A DNA stretch of 64,000 nt, taken from CAIKMD01 sp963740675. GTDB taxonomy: Bacteria > Pseudomonadota > Alphaproteobacteria > ATCC43930 > CGMCC-115725. The notes below the pieces were generated by a model. It searched no databases. It saw only the letters and a program-made list of their open reading frames with translations, and was not told the origin of the DNA. Below, piece after piece: positions 1 to 8,537 of the stretch. Position numbers and translations under genes: made by a program. Where the stretch lies: the NCBI GenBank assembly GCA_963740675.1, contig CAVUFS010000004.1:434001-498000 (forward strand). Reading direction: 5' to 3'. Within the stretch, counting starts at the first letter, position 1; each line of letters opens with the position of its first letter.

Positions 1-535
1 GCGCCTTGATCTCGGCGCGATAGACGGCGACGAGATCGGCCACGAAGGAATCCATATCGGGATAGACCGCGCCGTCGATCGCAGCACGGCCGCCCCGCAT
101 ATGGACGAGCGTCGGCGAAGGGATCGGCTGCTTCGGCACCAAGCCATGGCGGGCAGCAATGCCTTTGAGCTCGGCAAAATCGTCGACCGCCAGCGAGCGC
201 GAGCGCTTCATCTTGGCGTGGACCTCGAAACGCGGCGGCGAGAATTCGATATCGCCGCCCTCGTTGTGGAATTTCACCGCGAGGCCGCCCTTCACCTCGA
301 CGCCGTCGATCTTCTCGAGGAAATCGAGGAACCAGTGGCGGCGGTGGAATTCGCCATCGGTACAGACTTTGAGCCCTGCGGCCTTTTGCAGCGCGACCGC
401 TTCTTCGATCGCCGCGCTCTCGACCTTGCGCAAGGCGGCAGCATCGATCTCGCCACGCTCGCGTTTCTCGCGCGCGGCAAAGATCGCCTCGGGACGCAGC
501 ATGCTGCCGACGACATCAGCTTTGAATGGTGGCAT
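1..535 (-). CDS. MetE-like (cobalamin-independent methionine synthase II family) protein, 3' part missing
   Basis: The reading frame opens at an ATG at 535 and runs off the left edge, so only about 178 N-terminal residues are present. The start reads MPPFKADVVGSMLRPEAI, followed by a helix rich in charged residues and a TDGEFHRRHW-type segment. This is the pattern of stand-alone MetE C-domain-like proteins, which use a zinc TIM barrel for methyl transfer to a thiol. These short homologues often sit in catabolic clusters and are not proven methionine synthases. The gene starts 8 bp after the Rieske oxygenase stop on the same strand, so it is probably the last visible gene of that operon. Family call is good; substrate unknown. 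Confidence 0.75.
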   Translation of the reverse strand, partial: MPPFKADVVGSMLRPEAIFAAREKRERGEIDAAALRKVESAAIEEAVALQKAAGLKVCTDGEFHRRHWFLDFLEKIDGVEVKGGLAVKFHNEGGDIEFSPPRFEVHAKMKRSRSLAVDDFAELKGIAARHGLVPKQPIPSPTLVHMRGGRAAIDGAVYPDMDSFVADLVAVYRAEIKA

Positions 536-543
536 CGCAATCC

Positions 544-1743
544 TCACTTCTTGAAGAAATTGCCGGCTTGAACTTTGACCACCGCTTGCGCCGGATCGAA
601 GCAGACGCCGAGCGGATCGCCGCCTTCTTTCACGATCTCGATCTGCCGCCGCAGCAGCCGGCGAAGCTGCACGACGCCGAGATCGCTGGTCGCAAGATTC
701 TCTTCCGAATGCAGGCTGATCGGTCCCTGCCCGACCTGAGCCTCCCAATCGCCGGGGAAGCGTTGATGTTCTTCCTCGCTGAGCTCGGACCACATGCGGT
801 TCTCATAGTGACGCACTTTGATCGGCTGGAAATTCTTCGGCACTTTGCGCGCGTGGAACAGGCGGAAATGCGTGTCATCGACCGGCACGACCCAGCCGAC
901 GCCGTTCGCCGGCCCTTCCTTCATGCGAATATCCGGCACAATGCGCGCATGCGGGAAGAGCGCCTGGGTGATGCGATCCAACTCGCGCCCATCGTCGAGC
1001 TTGCGATAGGCGATGTAGCGCATGCCGTGGCTGGCATGCTCCCACTTCACGGTCGGCATGACGCCGAATTCGGGCACGAACTGCACCGTGCTGAACGTCG
1101 TGTGCAAGATCGGGACATGGAACGGATCCATGATGTTTTCCCAATCGTTCAGCCAATTGGTCGGCACGATCTCAACCGTGTCGTCGCCGCCGGCGCCCGT
1201 GCTCGAGCCGGTGACATGAATCATCTCGTCGGGACCAACCGTTTCAAGCGTGTCCCAGCGTGTCAGCACCGGCTTCTTCTCGGGCGGACCCATATAGGCC
1301 CAGACGAGGCCGTAGAGCTCATCCACCGGATACCAGGGCTGGCGAACATTGTCCTTGTGCTTGCCGCCTTCCGGCTCGCAAGGCTGATCGAGGCAATGGC
1401 CTTTCACATCGAACAGCCAGCCGTGATAGCAGCAGCGGATGCCTTCATCCTCGACCTTGCCGTAATAGAGCGTCGTGCCGCGATGCGCGCAGCGTGGGTA
1501 GAGCAGACCCGGCCGGCCTTTGCCATCGCGGAAAAGGATCAGATCCTCGCCGAGGATGCGGATGTTCTGCGGCACCGCCCCGACTTTCTCCGACAGCGCG
1601 ATCGGATGCCAATAGCGGCGCATGAATTCGCCGCAGGGCGTGCCCGGCCCGACCTCGGTCAGCTCGGCGTCGTGGGTCTGCAGCCCGCGACCATAGGCGT
1701 TGCCGGCATTCTCATCCGCGTTTTTCAGCATCTTGCCCTCCAT
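544..1743 (-). CDS. Rieske [2Fe-2S] aromatic ring-hydroxylating oxygenase, alpha subunit
   Basis: A 399-residue protein with an N-terminal Rieske domain: Cys85-x-His87 and Cys104-x2-His107 bind the [2Fe-2S] cluster. The catalytic domain follows, with a mononuclear iron motif around NDWENIMDPFHVPILHT (His209 and His214). The layout resembles phthalate 4,5-dioxygenase and related monooxygenases that need a separate reductase. No reductase gene is visible here. It lies between the ABC permease (21 bp upstream) and the MetE-like gene on the same strand, which suggests uptake and oxidation of an aromatic or heterocyclic compound. A second in-frame ATG four codons in is an alternative start. Substrate is not predictable from sequence alone. 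Confidence 0.88.
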   Translation of the reverse strand: MEGKMLKNADENAGNAYGRGLQTHDAELTEVGPGTPCGEFMRRYWHPIALSEKVGAVPQNIRILGEDLILFRDGKGRPGLLYPRCAHRGTTLYYGKVEDEGIRCCYHGWLFDVKGHCLDQPCEPEGGKHKDNVRQPWYPVDELYGLVWAYMGPPEKKPVLTRWDTLETVGPDEMIHVTGSSTGAGGDDTVEIVPTNWLNDWENIMDPFHVPILHTTFSTVQFVPEFGVMPTVKWEHASHGMRYIAYRKLDDGRELDRITQALFPHARIVPDIRMKEGPANGVGWVVPVDDTHFRLFHARKVPKNFQPIKVRHYENRMWSELSEEEHQRFPGDWEAQVGQGPISLHSEENLATSDLGVVQLRRLLRRQIEIVKEGGDPLGVCFDPAQAVVKVQAGNFFKK

Positions 1744-1764
1744 CCCATTACGACGAATTTTAGC

Positions 1765-3471
1765 TCAGGCGGCGCGGCCGGTCAGCAGGCGCCGCGCGAA
1801 CACAATTACCGGGGCGACACAGAGCACAATGAGGCTGCCGAGCGCCGCGGCATCGGCGCTTTTATTGGCGACCATCAAATTCCATAGCACGACGCTAAGG
1901 ACGAGATTGTCCTGGCTCTGCAGCAGGATCGGCATGGTGAATTCGCGAAAGCCGACGATGAACAGCAGCACGAAACTAGCCAGCAGCGAGGGCGCGAGCA
2001 GCGGCAGCACGACGCGACGAACCGTCTCGATCCACGTGGCGCCGGCGACCGAGGCTGCTTCTTCGAGCTCGTGATGAAGCTGGGTCAAACCCGCGCGGCT
2101 CGATCGCGTCGCGACTGCGAGGCGATAGGAATAAGCGAGGACCAGCACCCAGACCGTGCCGTAGACACCGATCGGCAGCGAGAGATAGAGCAGCAACGCC
2201 GCGAGACCGGCGATCACCGACGGGATGCCGATCGACATGAAGCTCAGCATGTCGAGCACGCCGCGGCCGGGCAGCTTGGTCCGCAGCACGATCCAGGCGA
2301 GCACGGCGCCGATGATCGTGACGATCGCGGCGCTCGCACCCGCGACGAGAAAGGTGTTGCGCAACGCCAGCCAGAAATCCGAACTGGCAAAGAGGTGGCG
2401 ATAGCCGTCGAGGCTGGCCGCTGAAAAGATCGCGCCACTGAGCGGCCGATAGCCGAAGATGCTCGTCCACAGCAGCACGGCGATCGGCAGTGCCATGGCA
2501 AAAGCCAGATACAGCGCGACAAAGCAAAGCGCCGGCGCCTTCCAGCCGCCGAGAGCAAAGCGCGACGGACGATAGGCCTTGCCGGTCACGGTGACGAAGC
2601 GCTCCGCCCGGCGGATGAGGCGGTTGTAAACCAACAGCAGCAGCAGCCCGGCGACGAGAAAGGGCAACGCGACCGCCGCTGCATGGCCATAGGCGGGCAG
2701 GTTGGTATCGGGATTGAGCTCGTAATAGATGCGCGTCGAGAAGACATTGATGCGCGCCGGCAGGCCGACGATCAGCGGCATCTCGAATTGCTCGAGCGCG
2801 ATCAACGTCGCGAGAATCAGCGGCGCGAGAATGCCGGGCCGCAGCACCGGCAGGGTGATGCGCCAGAACACCGCGCGCGGCGACGCGCCCGCCATGCTCG
2901 CCGCTTCCTCGAGCGCTGGGTTCATCGTGCGGAATACCGCCGTTAGCAGCAGATAGATGAATGGCACCAGCAGCGCTGCTTGCGCGACGATCATGCCGGG
3001 CAGCGAGAAGATATTGATCGGCCCCTCGCCCGCAAAGCCGAAGATGCCGCGCAGCGCGGTGTTGACCCACCCGGCATTGGGTCCGAGGAGGAAGATCCAG
3101 GCGATCGCCAGCACCACGCCCGGTACGAGCAACGGAAAAAGGATGAGCGCGAAGATCGTATTACGGAACGGCAGATCGCAGCGCTCCGTGAGCCAGGCGA
3201 GAATGAACGCCGTGACAAAGCCGAGTGCGACCGCGCCGGCGGTGAAGACCAGGGTATTCGGAATGACGTTGGTGTAGAGCGCGCGGTCGCCATAGACGGC
3301 GACGAGATTATCCAGCGTCCAAGCAGCGCCCTGCTCGAACGGCAGCATATCGTCGGGCCCGCGGAACGCCGCAACCAGCAGCATCGCGAGCGGCGCCGAG
3401 ATGAGATAAAGCGCGGCGAGCGCCCCCGCGCCGAGCGTCAGGATCGAGCTGAGGTTATTCTTCACCGTCAT
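1765..3471 (-). CDS. Iron-type ABC transporter permease with two fused permease domains
   Basis: About 568 residues with two tandem binding-protein-dependent permease domains of roughly 270 residues, each with about six membrane segments and an EAA-type loop (EEAASMAGASPRAVFWRITLP and EEAASVAGATWIETVRRVVLP, shown here to 20 residues or fewer each in effect). This FbpB/AfuB-like fusion transports Fe3+ or small organic solutes. The ATG at 3471 (MTVKNNLSS) is preferred: a longer frame up to 3513 would be encoded by the palindromic repeat at 3467-3548. The solute-binding protein gene lies upstream on the same strand. No ATPase gene is seen in the window, so the transporter borrows one or the gene is elsewhere. 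Confidence 0.86.
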   Translation of the reverse strand: MTVKNNLSSILTLGAGALAALYLISAPLAMLLVAAFRGPDDMLPFEQGAAWTLDNLVAVYGDRALYTNVIPNTLVFTAGAVALGFVTAFILAWLTERCDLPFRNTIFALILFPLLVPGVVLAIAWIFLLGPNAGWVNTALRGIFGFAGEGPINIFSLPGMIVAQAALLVPFIYLLLTAVFRTMNPALEEAASMAGASPRAVFWRITLPVLRPGILAPLILATLIALEQFEMPLIVGLPARINVFSTRIYYELNPDTNLPAYGHAAAVALPFLVAGLLLLLVYNRLIRRAERFVTVTGKAYRPSRFALGGWKAPALCFVALYLAFAMALPIAVLLWTSIFGYRPLSGAIFSAASLDGYRHLFASSDFWLALRNTFLVAGASAAIVTIIGAVLAWIVLRTKLPGRGVLDMLSFMSIGIPSVIAGLAALLLYLSLPIGVYGTVWVLVLAYSYRLAVATRSSRAGLTQLHHELEEAASVAGATWIETVRRVVLPLLAPSLLASFVLLFIVGFREFTMPILLQSQDNLVLSVVLWNLMVANKSADAAALGSLIVLCVAPVIVFARRLLTGRAA

Positions 3472-3548
3472 GGCCGGACTTGTTCCGGCCATCCACGACT
3501 TTGCAGCCGACAAAAGTCGTGGATGCCCGGCACGAGGCCGGGCATGAC
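3467..3548. repeat. Interspersed palindromic repeat, type gtcatggccgg...gggcatgac
   Basis: The unit starts gtcatggccggacttg and ends ggccgggcatgac. It contains an inner inverted repeat, ATCCACGACTTT facing AAAGTCGTGGAT. A relative lies at 8438-8509. It sits between the solute-binding protein and permease genes of one operon and overlaps the first codons of the permease. Such elements are common in intergenic DNA of large alphaproteobacterial genomes. A hairpin here could affect mRNA stability between the two genes. Confidence 0.8.
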
Positions 3549-3576
3549 GAACAAAACCGTCAGAGCCATGCCGTCT

Positions 3577-4599
3577 CTAATTCTGGCCGCGCACCATCTT
3601 GGAAAAGCCTTCGTAGTATTTCGCGCGCTGCTCCATCGTGGTGAGGTCTTCGAGGATCACCTTGGCGCCGCTCTGCCGGATTTCGGCGGCGAGCTGGGAT
3701 TTCGAGCCCGGCCGGATATCGGCTTCGTGGATCAGCTTCTCGTAGAGTTCCTTGCCTTCATCCGAAGACAGCCACGCCGCGAGCAGCAGCGCCGCGTTGG
3801 GATGCGGCGCATCCTTCAGCGTCGTCACCGCGAACTGTCCGGCCGGCACGAGATCGAGGGTGTGATAAGCAACGTCGAGCCCATCGGCCTGATACTGATA
3901 GGCGAGCGAAATCAATTCGCCGACCGACATCACGCGCTCGCCGCTTTTGAGATAGGGCTCGGACGGGCTGTTGATGATGAGCATCTTTCGATCGTCAATC
4001 AGCGTGCGGCCCCATTTCTCCGCCCGCTCCTGCCCCCATTCGATGGCGAAGAAGCCCATCATGCGCGGTAGCAGGAAGGATTGCGCGACGAGCTTGCCGG
4101 TCCATTTCGGATCGGTGAAATCGTCCCAGGTCTTCGGCAGATCGGCCGGCTTTACCGCCGCTTTCGAATAGATCGAGGTATAGACGAAATTATGCGTCGC
4201 TGCGGCCTGGCCGTCGAAGAACGTGTCTTTCGGATCGATGCCATAGGCCGCCCAATCCTGCTTTTGCATCAGGCCGCGTTTCTGGACCTCGATCATGCCG
4301 GCGATCGCGAACGTCCAGTCGTCGACGGTGTGCCGGCCAGCACGCGCCTCGGCAATGATCTTGGTCGCGCCTTGCAGATCGGCGGTGAGATTGACGGTGA
4401 TGCCGGGGAAGCGCTTGGCGAATTGGTCGTTGACCCAGCTGCCCTCGATCGCCGCCGGCGTCCAAAGCGAGACTTCTTTCTCGGCTTTCGCCTTCTCGTA
4501 AAGCGCATGCATCGCGGCGTTCGGCTGCCAATCCGCGGCCACCGCCCAACGCGGCAGGATCATGCTGGCCGCTGCGGCCATCAACCAAAATTTGCGCAT
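3577..4599 (-). CDS. ABC transporter extracellular solute-binding protein (Fe3+/spermidine type)
   Basis: A 340-residue periplasmic binding protein. The ATG at 4599 gives MRKFWLMAAAASMILPRWAVAADW, shown in part: a short basic region, a hydrophobic core and an AxA cleavage site. It is preceded by a good GGGAGG ribosome site. The mature part begins WQPNAAMHALYEKAKAEKEV and contains the ...ALLLAAWLSSDEGKELY segment typical of FbpA/AfuA-like family 1 binding proteins. It is first in a minus-strand operon with the fused permease, a Rieske oxygenase and a MetE-like gene. Despite the iron label of the family, catabolic neighbours make an organic ligand equally likely. Confidence 0.86.
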   Translation of the reverse strand: MRKFWLMAAAASMILPRWAVAADWQPNAAMHALYEKAKAEKEVSLWTPAAIEGSWVNDQFAKRFPGITVNLTADLQGATKIIAEARAGRHTVDDWTFAIAGMIEVQKRGLMQKQDWAAYGIDPKDTFFDGQAAATHNFVYTSIYSKAAVKPADLPKTWDDFTDPKWTGKLVAQSFLLPRMMGFFAIEWGQERAEKWGRTLIDDRKMLIINSPSEPYLKSGERVMSVGELISLAYQYQADGLDVAYHTLDLVPAGQFAVTTLKDAPHPNAALLLAAWLSSDEGKELYEKLIHEADIRPGSKSQLAAEIRQSGAKVILEDLTTMEQRAKYYEGFSKMVRGQN

Positions 4600-4684
4600 C
4601 TTTCGTCCCTCCCCGATACATCGGACACTAGCACGATTGACTTGGCATGTACCCCTCTCTAGCGTTTCCGGCCAAGAGGAAAAC

Positions 4685-5695
4685 ATGGCCGCACTGCAAA
4701 CCGTGCTCGATGCACGTTCCGACATGAAAATTCCGGTCATCGATATCGGCCCCTATCTCGCCGGTGAGAAAGGCGCGCTGGAAGCGACCGCGAAAGCCAT
4801 CGGCGCGGCGAGCAAATCGCTCGGCTTTTATTTCCTCGCCAATCACGGCATTCCGCAATCGCTGATCGACCGCGTCTTCGCTGAGACGCAGCGCTTCCAC
4901 GAGCAGTCACTGGAAAAGAAGCTCGAAGTGCAGGCGATCGGCAAGGTGATCGGCTACCTGCCACTGGGCGGGCAGACGCAGAACACCTCGATCTACGGCA
5001 AGAGCAACTATCCCGACGCCAGCGCGTCCTTTTATATAAAGCGCGAATTCGCGCCCGATCATCCAGATCAAATCGCGAAGAAACCCTGGGTGCAGGACAA
5101 TCGCTGGCCGAGCGACCTGCCCGGCTTCCGCGAGACCTGTCTCGACTATTTCGATGCGATGACCGCGCTGGGTCACAAGATGCTGCATGCACAGGCTGCG
5201 GCGCTCGACCTGCCGGCCGACACATTGGAAAAACACGCAGCCTTCAGCCCGAGCGGCAGCACGTTGCGCCTGCTCCACTATCCGCCGCGCGATCCGGCGA
5301 AGGATGGTCAGTTCGGTATCGGCCCGCATACCGATTACGGCTATTGCACCTATCTAGCCCAGGCGAAGAAGCCGGGGCTCGAAATCTTGACCCGCAGCGG
5401 CGAATGGATCGAAGCGCCGGCGCTCGAAGGCCATTTCCTCGTCAACAACGCCGATATGTGCCGGCGCTGGACCAACGATCGCTGGCGCTCGGCGCCGCAT
5501 CGCGTCATCAACAAGACCGGCGAGGTGCGCTATTCGATCCCGTTCTTCTTCGGCGTGCGCGCCGACGTAAAGCTCGAATGCCTGCCGAGTTGTACGAACG
5601 CCGATAACCCGCCGAAATATCCGCCGATGTCCTTCGCGGATTATCTCGCCGAGCTCGAACCCAAGAACTACGTCCTGACCAAGGCCAAAGCCTGA
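4685..5695 (+). CDS. 2-oxoglutarate/Fe(II)-dependent oxygenase, isopenicillin N synthase family
   Basis: A 336-residue protein. The ATG at 4685 follows an AAGAGGA ribosome site. The N-terminal DIOX_N part contains IPVIDIGPYL and SLGFYFLANHGIP. The catalytic jelly roll has the facial triad His215-x-Asp217 (GPHTDYG) and His272 (APHRVIN), and Arg282-x-Ser284 (RYS) for the 2-oxoglutarate C5 carboxylate. It is transcribed away from the solute-binding protein at 4599, and the 85-bp gap must hold both promoters. The next gene, a MarR regulator, overlaps its stop codon. Family certain; substrate unknown, probably the same catabolic theme. Confidence 0.88.
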   Translation: MAALQTVLDARSDMKIPVIDIGPYLAGEKGALEATAKAIGAASKSLGFYFLANHGIPQSLIDRVFAETQRFHEQSLEKKLEVQAIGKVIGYLPLGGQTQNTSIYGKSNYPDASASFYIKREFAPDHPDQIAKKPWVQDNRWPSDLPGFRETCLDYFDAMTALGHKMLHAQAAALDLPADTLEKHAAFSPSGSTLRLLHYPPRDPAKDGQFGIGPHTDYGYCTYLAQAKKPGLEILTRSGEWIEAPALEGHFLVNNADMCRRWTNDRWRSAPHRVINKTGEVRYSIPFFFGVRADVKLECLPSCTNADNPPKYPPMSFADYLAELEPKNYVLTKAKA

Positions 5696-6177
5696 GCGCC
5701 AAGAAGAAAAAACCCGCCGCGCCGTCGCATCGCACCTATCCGCTGGGGCATGCGAGCTTCGGCTTCAAATCCGTCCATGTCGCGCAACGCTGGCAGCGGC
5801 GGCTGGAGAAGGCGCTCGAGCCTGTCGGGCTGACGCATCTGCAATTCATCCTGCTCGCGACGATCGATTGGCTGGAGCGCTCGGGCGAAGTGCCCTCGCA
5901 AGCCCGGCTGGCGAATTTCACGCTGTTCGACCGCGTGATGATCTCGAAGGTCCTGACCTTGCTCGCGCAGAAGGGCCTCATCATGCGCGACGCGCATCCG
6001 ACGGTCGCCAAGGCCAAGCGCGTCGATCTCACGACCGCCGGCCGCCAAGCCCTCGCCCGCGCACGCCCGCTCTGGGCTGAGACCGAAGAGCGCTATTTCG
6101 GCCAGGTCGGCACCGAGCGCATGGCAGTGCTTGGCGAGCTGCTCGACGAATTGCTCGAGGGCAGCGACGAGCGCTGA
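5692..6177 (+). CDS. MarR-family transcriptional regulator, apparent CTG start
   Basis: The C-terminal part (LTHLQFILLATIDWLERSG, RLANFTLFDRVMISKVLTLL, RVDLTTAGRQALARARPLW) is a MarR winged helix and dimer helix. MarR proteins are usually 140-160 residues. The only ATG/GTG/TTG start in frame, a GTG at 5890, would cut the winged helix. Full-length homology continues upstream to a CTG at 5692 that overlaps the previous TGA as CTGA, with AAGG 7 nt before it. That start gives 161 residues and implies translational coupling with the 2-oxoglutarate oxygenase. The regulator could act on the palindrome at 7318-7339. The start is inferred; the family is clear. Confidence 0.75.
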   Translation: MSAKKKKPAAPSHRTYPLGHASFGFKSVHVAQRWQRRLEKALEPVGLTHLQFILLATIDWLERSGEVPSQARLANFTLFDRVMISKVLTLLAQKGLIMRDAHPTVAKAKRVDLTTAGRQALARARPLWAETEERYFGQVGTERMAVLGELLDELLEGSDER

Positions 6178-6198
6178 GATTGCTCGACGAGCCAATCA

Positions 6199-6287
6199 CG
6201 TCATTGCGAGCGAAGCGAAGCAATCCAGGTTTCTCACCTGCGGCTCGCTGGATTGCTTCGTCGGGCTATTCCCTCCTCGCAATGACG
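6199..6287. repeat. Interspersed palindromic repeat, type cgtcattgcgag...ctcgcaatgacg
   Basis: The outer arms cgtcattgcgag (6199-6210) and ctcgcaatgacg (6276-6287) are perfect 12-bp inverted repeats. Inside are a second pair, gcgaagcaatccag and ctggattgcttcg. This type is widespread in Bradyrhizobium-like genomes. It lies between the convergent MarR and amidohydrolase genes and may act as a bidirectional terminator. Confidence 0.8.
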
Positions 6288-6304
6288 AACGTCTAACATC
6301 CGTC

Positions 6305-7273
6305 CTAATTAATCCGGAACACCGTTTCCGCGTTGCCGCCCAGCATCAGCGCCTTGTCTTCGTTGCTGATTGGCAATTCCTCGACATGCTCGGGGCCGTA
6401 ATTCGTATAGGGGTAGTCGGTCCCGAACATCATGTGATGCCGGCCGACGTAATTATGCGCAAGCATCAGCGCGTTCTGATCGATGGCGCAGGAATCGTAG
6501 TAGAGATTCTTGGCGAATTCCTCGAAAGAGCGATGCTGCATTTTGTCCATCGCGTCGGGATAGGACCGCGGGATCGGACGCAGCCGGTTCATGATCGCGA
6601 GCATGCCGACGCCGGTATGCGCGACGATGAATTTCATATCGGGGTAGCGCGCGAAGACGTCGTTGACGATCATGCGCGTCACGCAAATCTGCGTCTCGAA
6701 GAAGAAACCGAGCATCAGCGAAAGATTGTATTCCGGCAGGTCTTTAGCGAAGGACGGGAAGTTCGGATGCTCGATAACCGCCATCTTGTGCTTGTTGATC
6801 TGCGCCCAGACCGGCTCAAACCGCGGGTCGGAGAGCGGCACGCCGTTGACGTTCGAGCCGACCGAGATGCCGCAGACCTCTTTGATCCCGGCGACGCGAT
6901 CGATTTCCGCGATCGCCGCCGGAATGTCGTCGAGCGGCAGGCTGGCGAGCACGCGCAGGCGGCTCGGGAACATCCGCGCCCGATTGATCGCCTCGTCATT
7001 GGCGACGCGCGCGGCCGCCGCCTTCATCTCTTTCGGAAAGACGCAGAGGTTAGGCGTGGTCAGCGACAGCAGCCACATGTCGATGCGACGCTTGTCCATC
7101 TCGCCGACGTGATGCTTCGAATCGAACCATTCCTGGCCGATATTGATGACGGTCTCGCCGTTCTTGAGAATCGCCATGCCGTAGCGATGGGGCGCCGTCG
7201 TCACGCCGGGGATTTTCTGGATCGCGTCGTAGAAAGCCGGCCCGATGATATGAGCGTGGACGTCGATATTCAT
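6305..7273 (-). CDS. Amidohydrolase family protein (ACMSD-like metal-dependent decarboxylase/hydrolase)
   Basis: A 322-residue TIM-barrel protein starting MNIDVHAHIIG, which gives the metal-binding His6-x-His8. Later motifs include FIVAHTGVGM and a C-terminal MFGTDYPYTNYGPEHV, which carries the conserved Asp. This is the amidohydrolase_2 group around aminocarboxymuconate-semialdehyde decarboxylase and gamma-resorcylate decarboxylase. It is divergent from the Rieske oxygenase at 7372, with a 22-bp palindrome between them. A role in decarboxylating or hydrolysing an aromatic acid or ring-cleavage product fits the context. Confidence 0.85.
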   Translation of the reverse strand: MNIDVHAHIIGPAFYDAIQKIPGVTTAPHRYGMAILKNGETVINIGQEWFDSKHHVGEMDKRRIDMWLLSLTTPNLCVFPKEMKAAAARVANDEAINRARMFPSRLRVLASLPLDDIPAAIAEIDRVAGIKEVCGISVGSNVNGVPLSDPRFEPVWAQINKHKMAVIEHPNFPSFAKDLPEYNLSLMLGFFFETQICVTRMIVNDVFARYPDMKFIVAHTGVGMLAIMNRLRPIPRSYPDAMDKMQHRSFEEFAKNLYYDSCAIDQNALMLAHNYVGRHHMMFGTDYPYTNYGPEHVEELPISNEDKALMLGGNAETVFRIN

Positions 7274-7317
7274 GGCGTTTCCTCCCCTTGCCGCCGGTTT
7301 CCGCCAGCCTACCGATC

Positions 7318-7339
7318 CGATGTTGTCATGACAACATCG
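7318..7339. promoter_or_regulatory. 22-bp perfect palindrome, putative operator of the divergent catabolic genes
   Basis: The half site CGATGTTGTCA is followed directly by its exact reverse complement. It lies 45 bp before the amidohydrolase start (7273) and 33 bp before the Rieske oxygenase start (7372), where a dimeric repressor would block both directions. The nearby MarR protein is the obvious candidate; a GntR-type protein from elsewhere is an alternative. Confidence 0.65.
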
Positions 7340-7371
7340 CCGTGTTAGGGAAGCGGTGGGAGGAAGCGTCC

Positions 7372-8412
7372 ATGTTCCTGCGCAATTGCTGGTATATCGC
7401 CGCCTGGAGCGAGGAGGTCACCCGCACCCCGCTGGCGCGAATTCTCCTCAGCCTGCCCGTCATGCTCTACCGCACCGAGAACGGCGAGGCCGTCGCGCTC
7501 GAAGACCGCTGCTGCCACCGCAGCCTGCCGCTCTCCATGGGCTTCATCGAGGGCGACAATGTGCGTTGCGGCTATCACGGGCTGAAATTCGCGCCGAGCG
7601 GCCAGTGCATCGAAATCCCCGGCCAGACGCAAATCCCACCGGATGCACGCGTCACCCGCTATCCGCTGCTCGAGCGCTGGGGCTTGCTGTGGATTTGGAT
7701 GGGCGATCCCAAGCAGGCCGATGAGAGCCTGCTGCCGCAATGGCATTACCTCGCCGAGCCCGGCTGGGCCGTGATCAAAGGCAATGACGCCAAACCGATG
7801 TCGATGAAATGCGGTTGGGAGCTCAACAACGACAACCTCCTCGACCTGTCGCATGTCGCTTATGTTCATCCCAAGACCTTGGGCGGTCATGGCACCGATA
7901 CCAATCCGGTGATGACCGAGCGGCTCGAGCGCAGCGTGCGCATGAGTCGCTGGATGCCGAATCTCGATCCGATTCCACTCTGGACGAAATACATCGGCAA
8001 TATGGGCAAGGTCGATCGCTGGCAGATCACCGAGGCCGAGTTGCCGAGCCATTGCATGGTCGATGTCGGCTTCGCGCCCGCCGGCACCACGACGATCGAT
8101 AAAGGCCGCGAGAATGCGCCGCGCATGCGCGTGATGTTGACCTCGACGCCGGAAACCGCGAACACCTCGTTCCTGTTCTACGCGCAGATCCGCAATTGGG
8201 GCGTCGAGGATGTCGCGTTCACTAAACGCTTCGCGCAGGAGTCGCGCGGCATCTTCGATGAGGACGTCGTGGTGATGGAAGCGCAGCAGCGCATCGCCGA
8301 AAGCATGCCCAACGCGCGGACGATCGATATCCGCTCCGACGCGCCGCATCTCGCGATGCGCAAGCTGGTGCAGCAAGCGCTCTATAACGAGCAACGCGGC
8401 ACGAAGGAATGA
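7372..8412 (+). CDS. Rieske [2Fe-2S] oxygenase, vanillate O-demethylase oxygenase (VanA)-like
   Basis: A 346-residue protein. The ATG at 7372 follows GGGAGGAAG. Rieske ligands are Cys47-x-His49 (RCCHRSLPL) and Cys66-x2-His69 (CGYHGLKF). The non-heme iron site lies in NNDNLLDLSHVAYVHP (His161, His166). The start MFLRNCWYIAAW is typical of VanA-type demethylases and related monooxygenases. It leads a plus-strand set with a tandem VOC dioxygenase and an FAA hydrolase, a logical order of ring activation, ring cleavage and hydrolysis. A cognate ferredoxin reductase is not encoded nearby. Confidence 0.88.
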   Translation: MFLRNCWYIAAWSEEVTRTPLARILLSLPVMLYRTENGEAVALEDRCCHRSLPLSMGFIEGDNVRCGYHGLKFAPSGQCIEIPGQTQIPPDARVTRYPLLERWGLLWIWMGDPKQADESLLPQWHYLAEPGWAVIKGNDAKPMSMKCGWELNNDNLLDLSHVAYVHPKTLGGHGTDTNPVMTERLERSVRMSRWMPNLDPIPLWTKYIGNMGKVDRWQITEAELPSHCMVDVGFAPAGTTTIDKGRENAPRMRVMLTSTPETANTSFLFYAQIRNWGVEDVAFTKRFAQESRGIFDEDVVVMEAQQRIAESMPNARTIDIRSDAPHLAMRKLVQQALYNEQRGTKE

Positions 8413-8437
8413 AATGCTTGGGCGCTCCCTTCCTGAC

Positions 8438-8509
8438 GTCATGCCCGGACTTGGTCCGGGCATCCACGAATTTAAAGACGTGGATGGCCGGAACGAGCCC
8501 GGCCATGAC
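8438..8509. repeat. Interspersed palindromic repeat, type gtcatgcccgg...ggccatgac
   Basis: A close relative of the unit at 3467-3548: gtcatgcccggacttggtccgg, shortened here, facing ccggaacgagcccggccatgac, with an inner pair CATCCACG and CGTGGATG. It fills the 125-bp gap between the Rieske and VOC genes and may separate or stabilise their transcripts. Confidence 0.75.
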
Positions 8510-8537
8510 GATAACTTTATAGCCCGATAGGCTTCTC

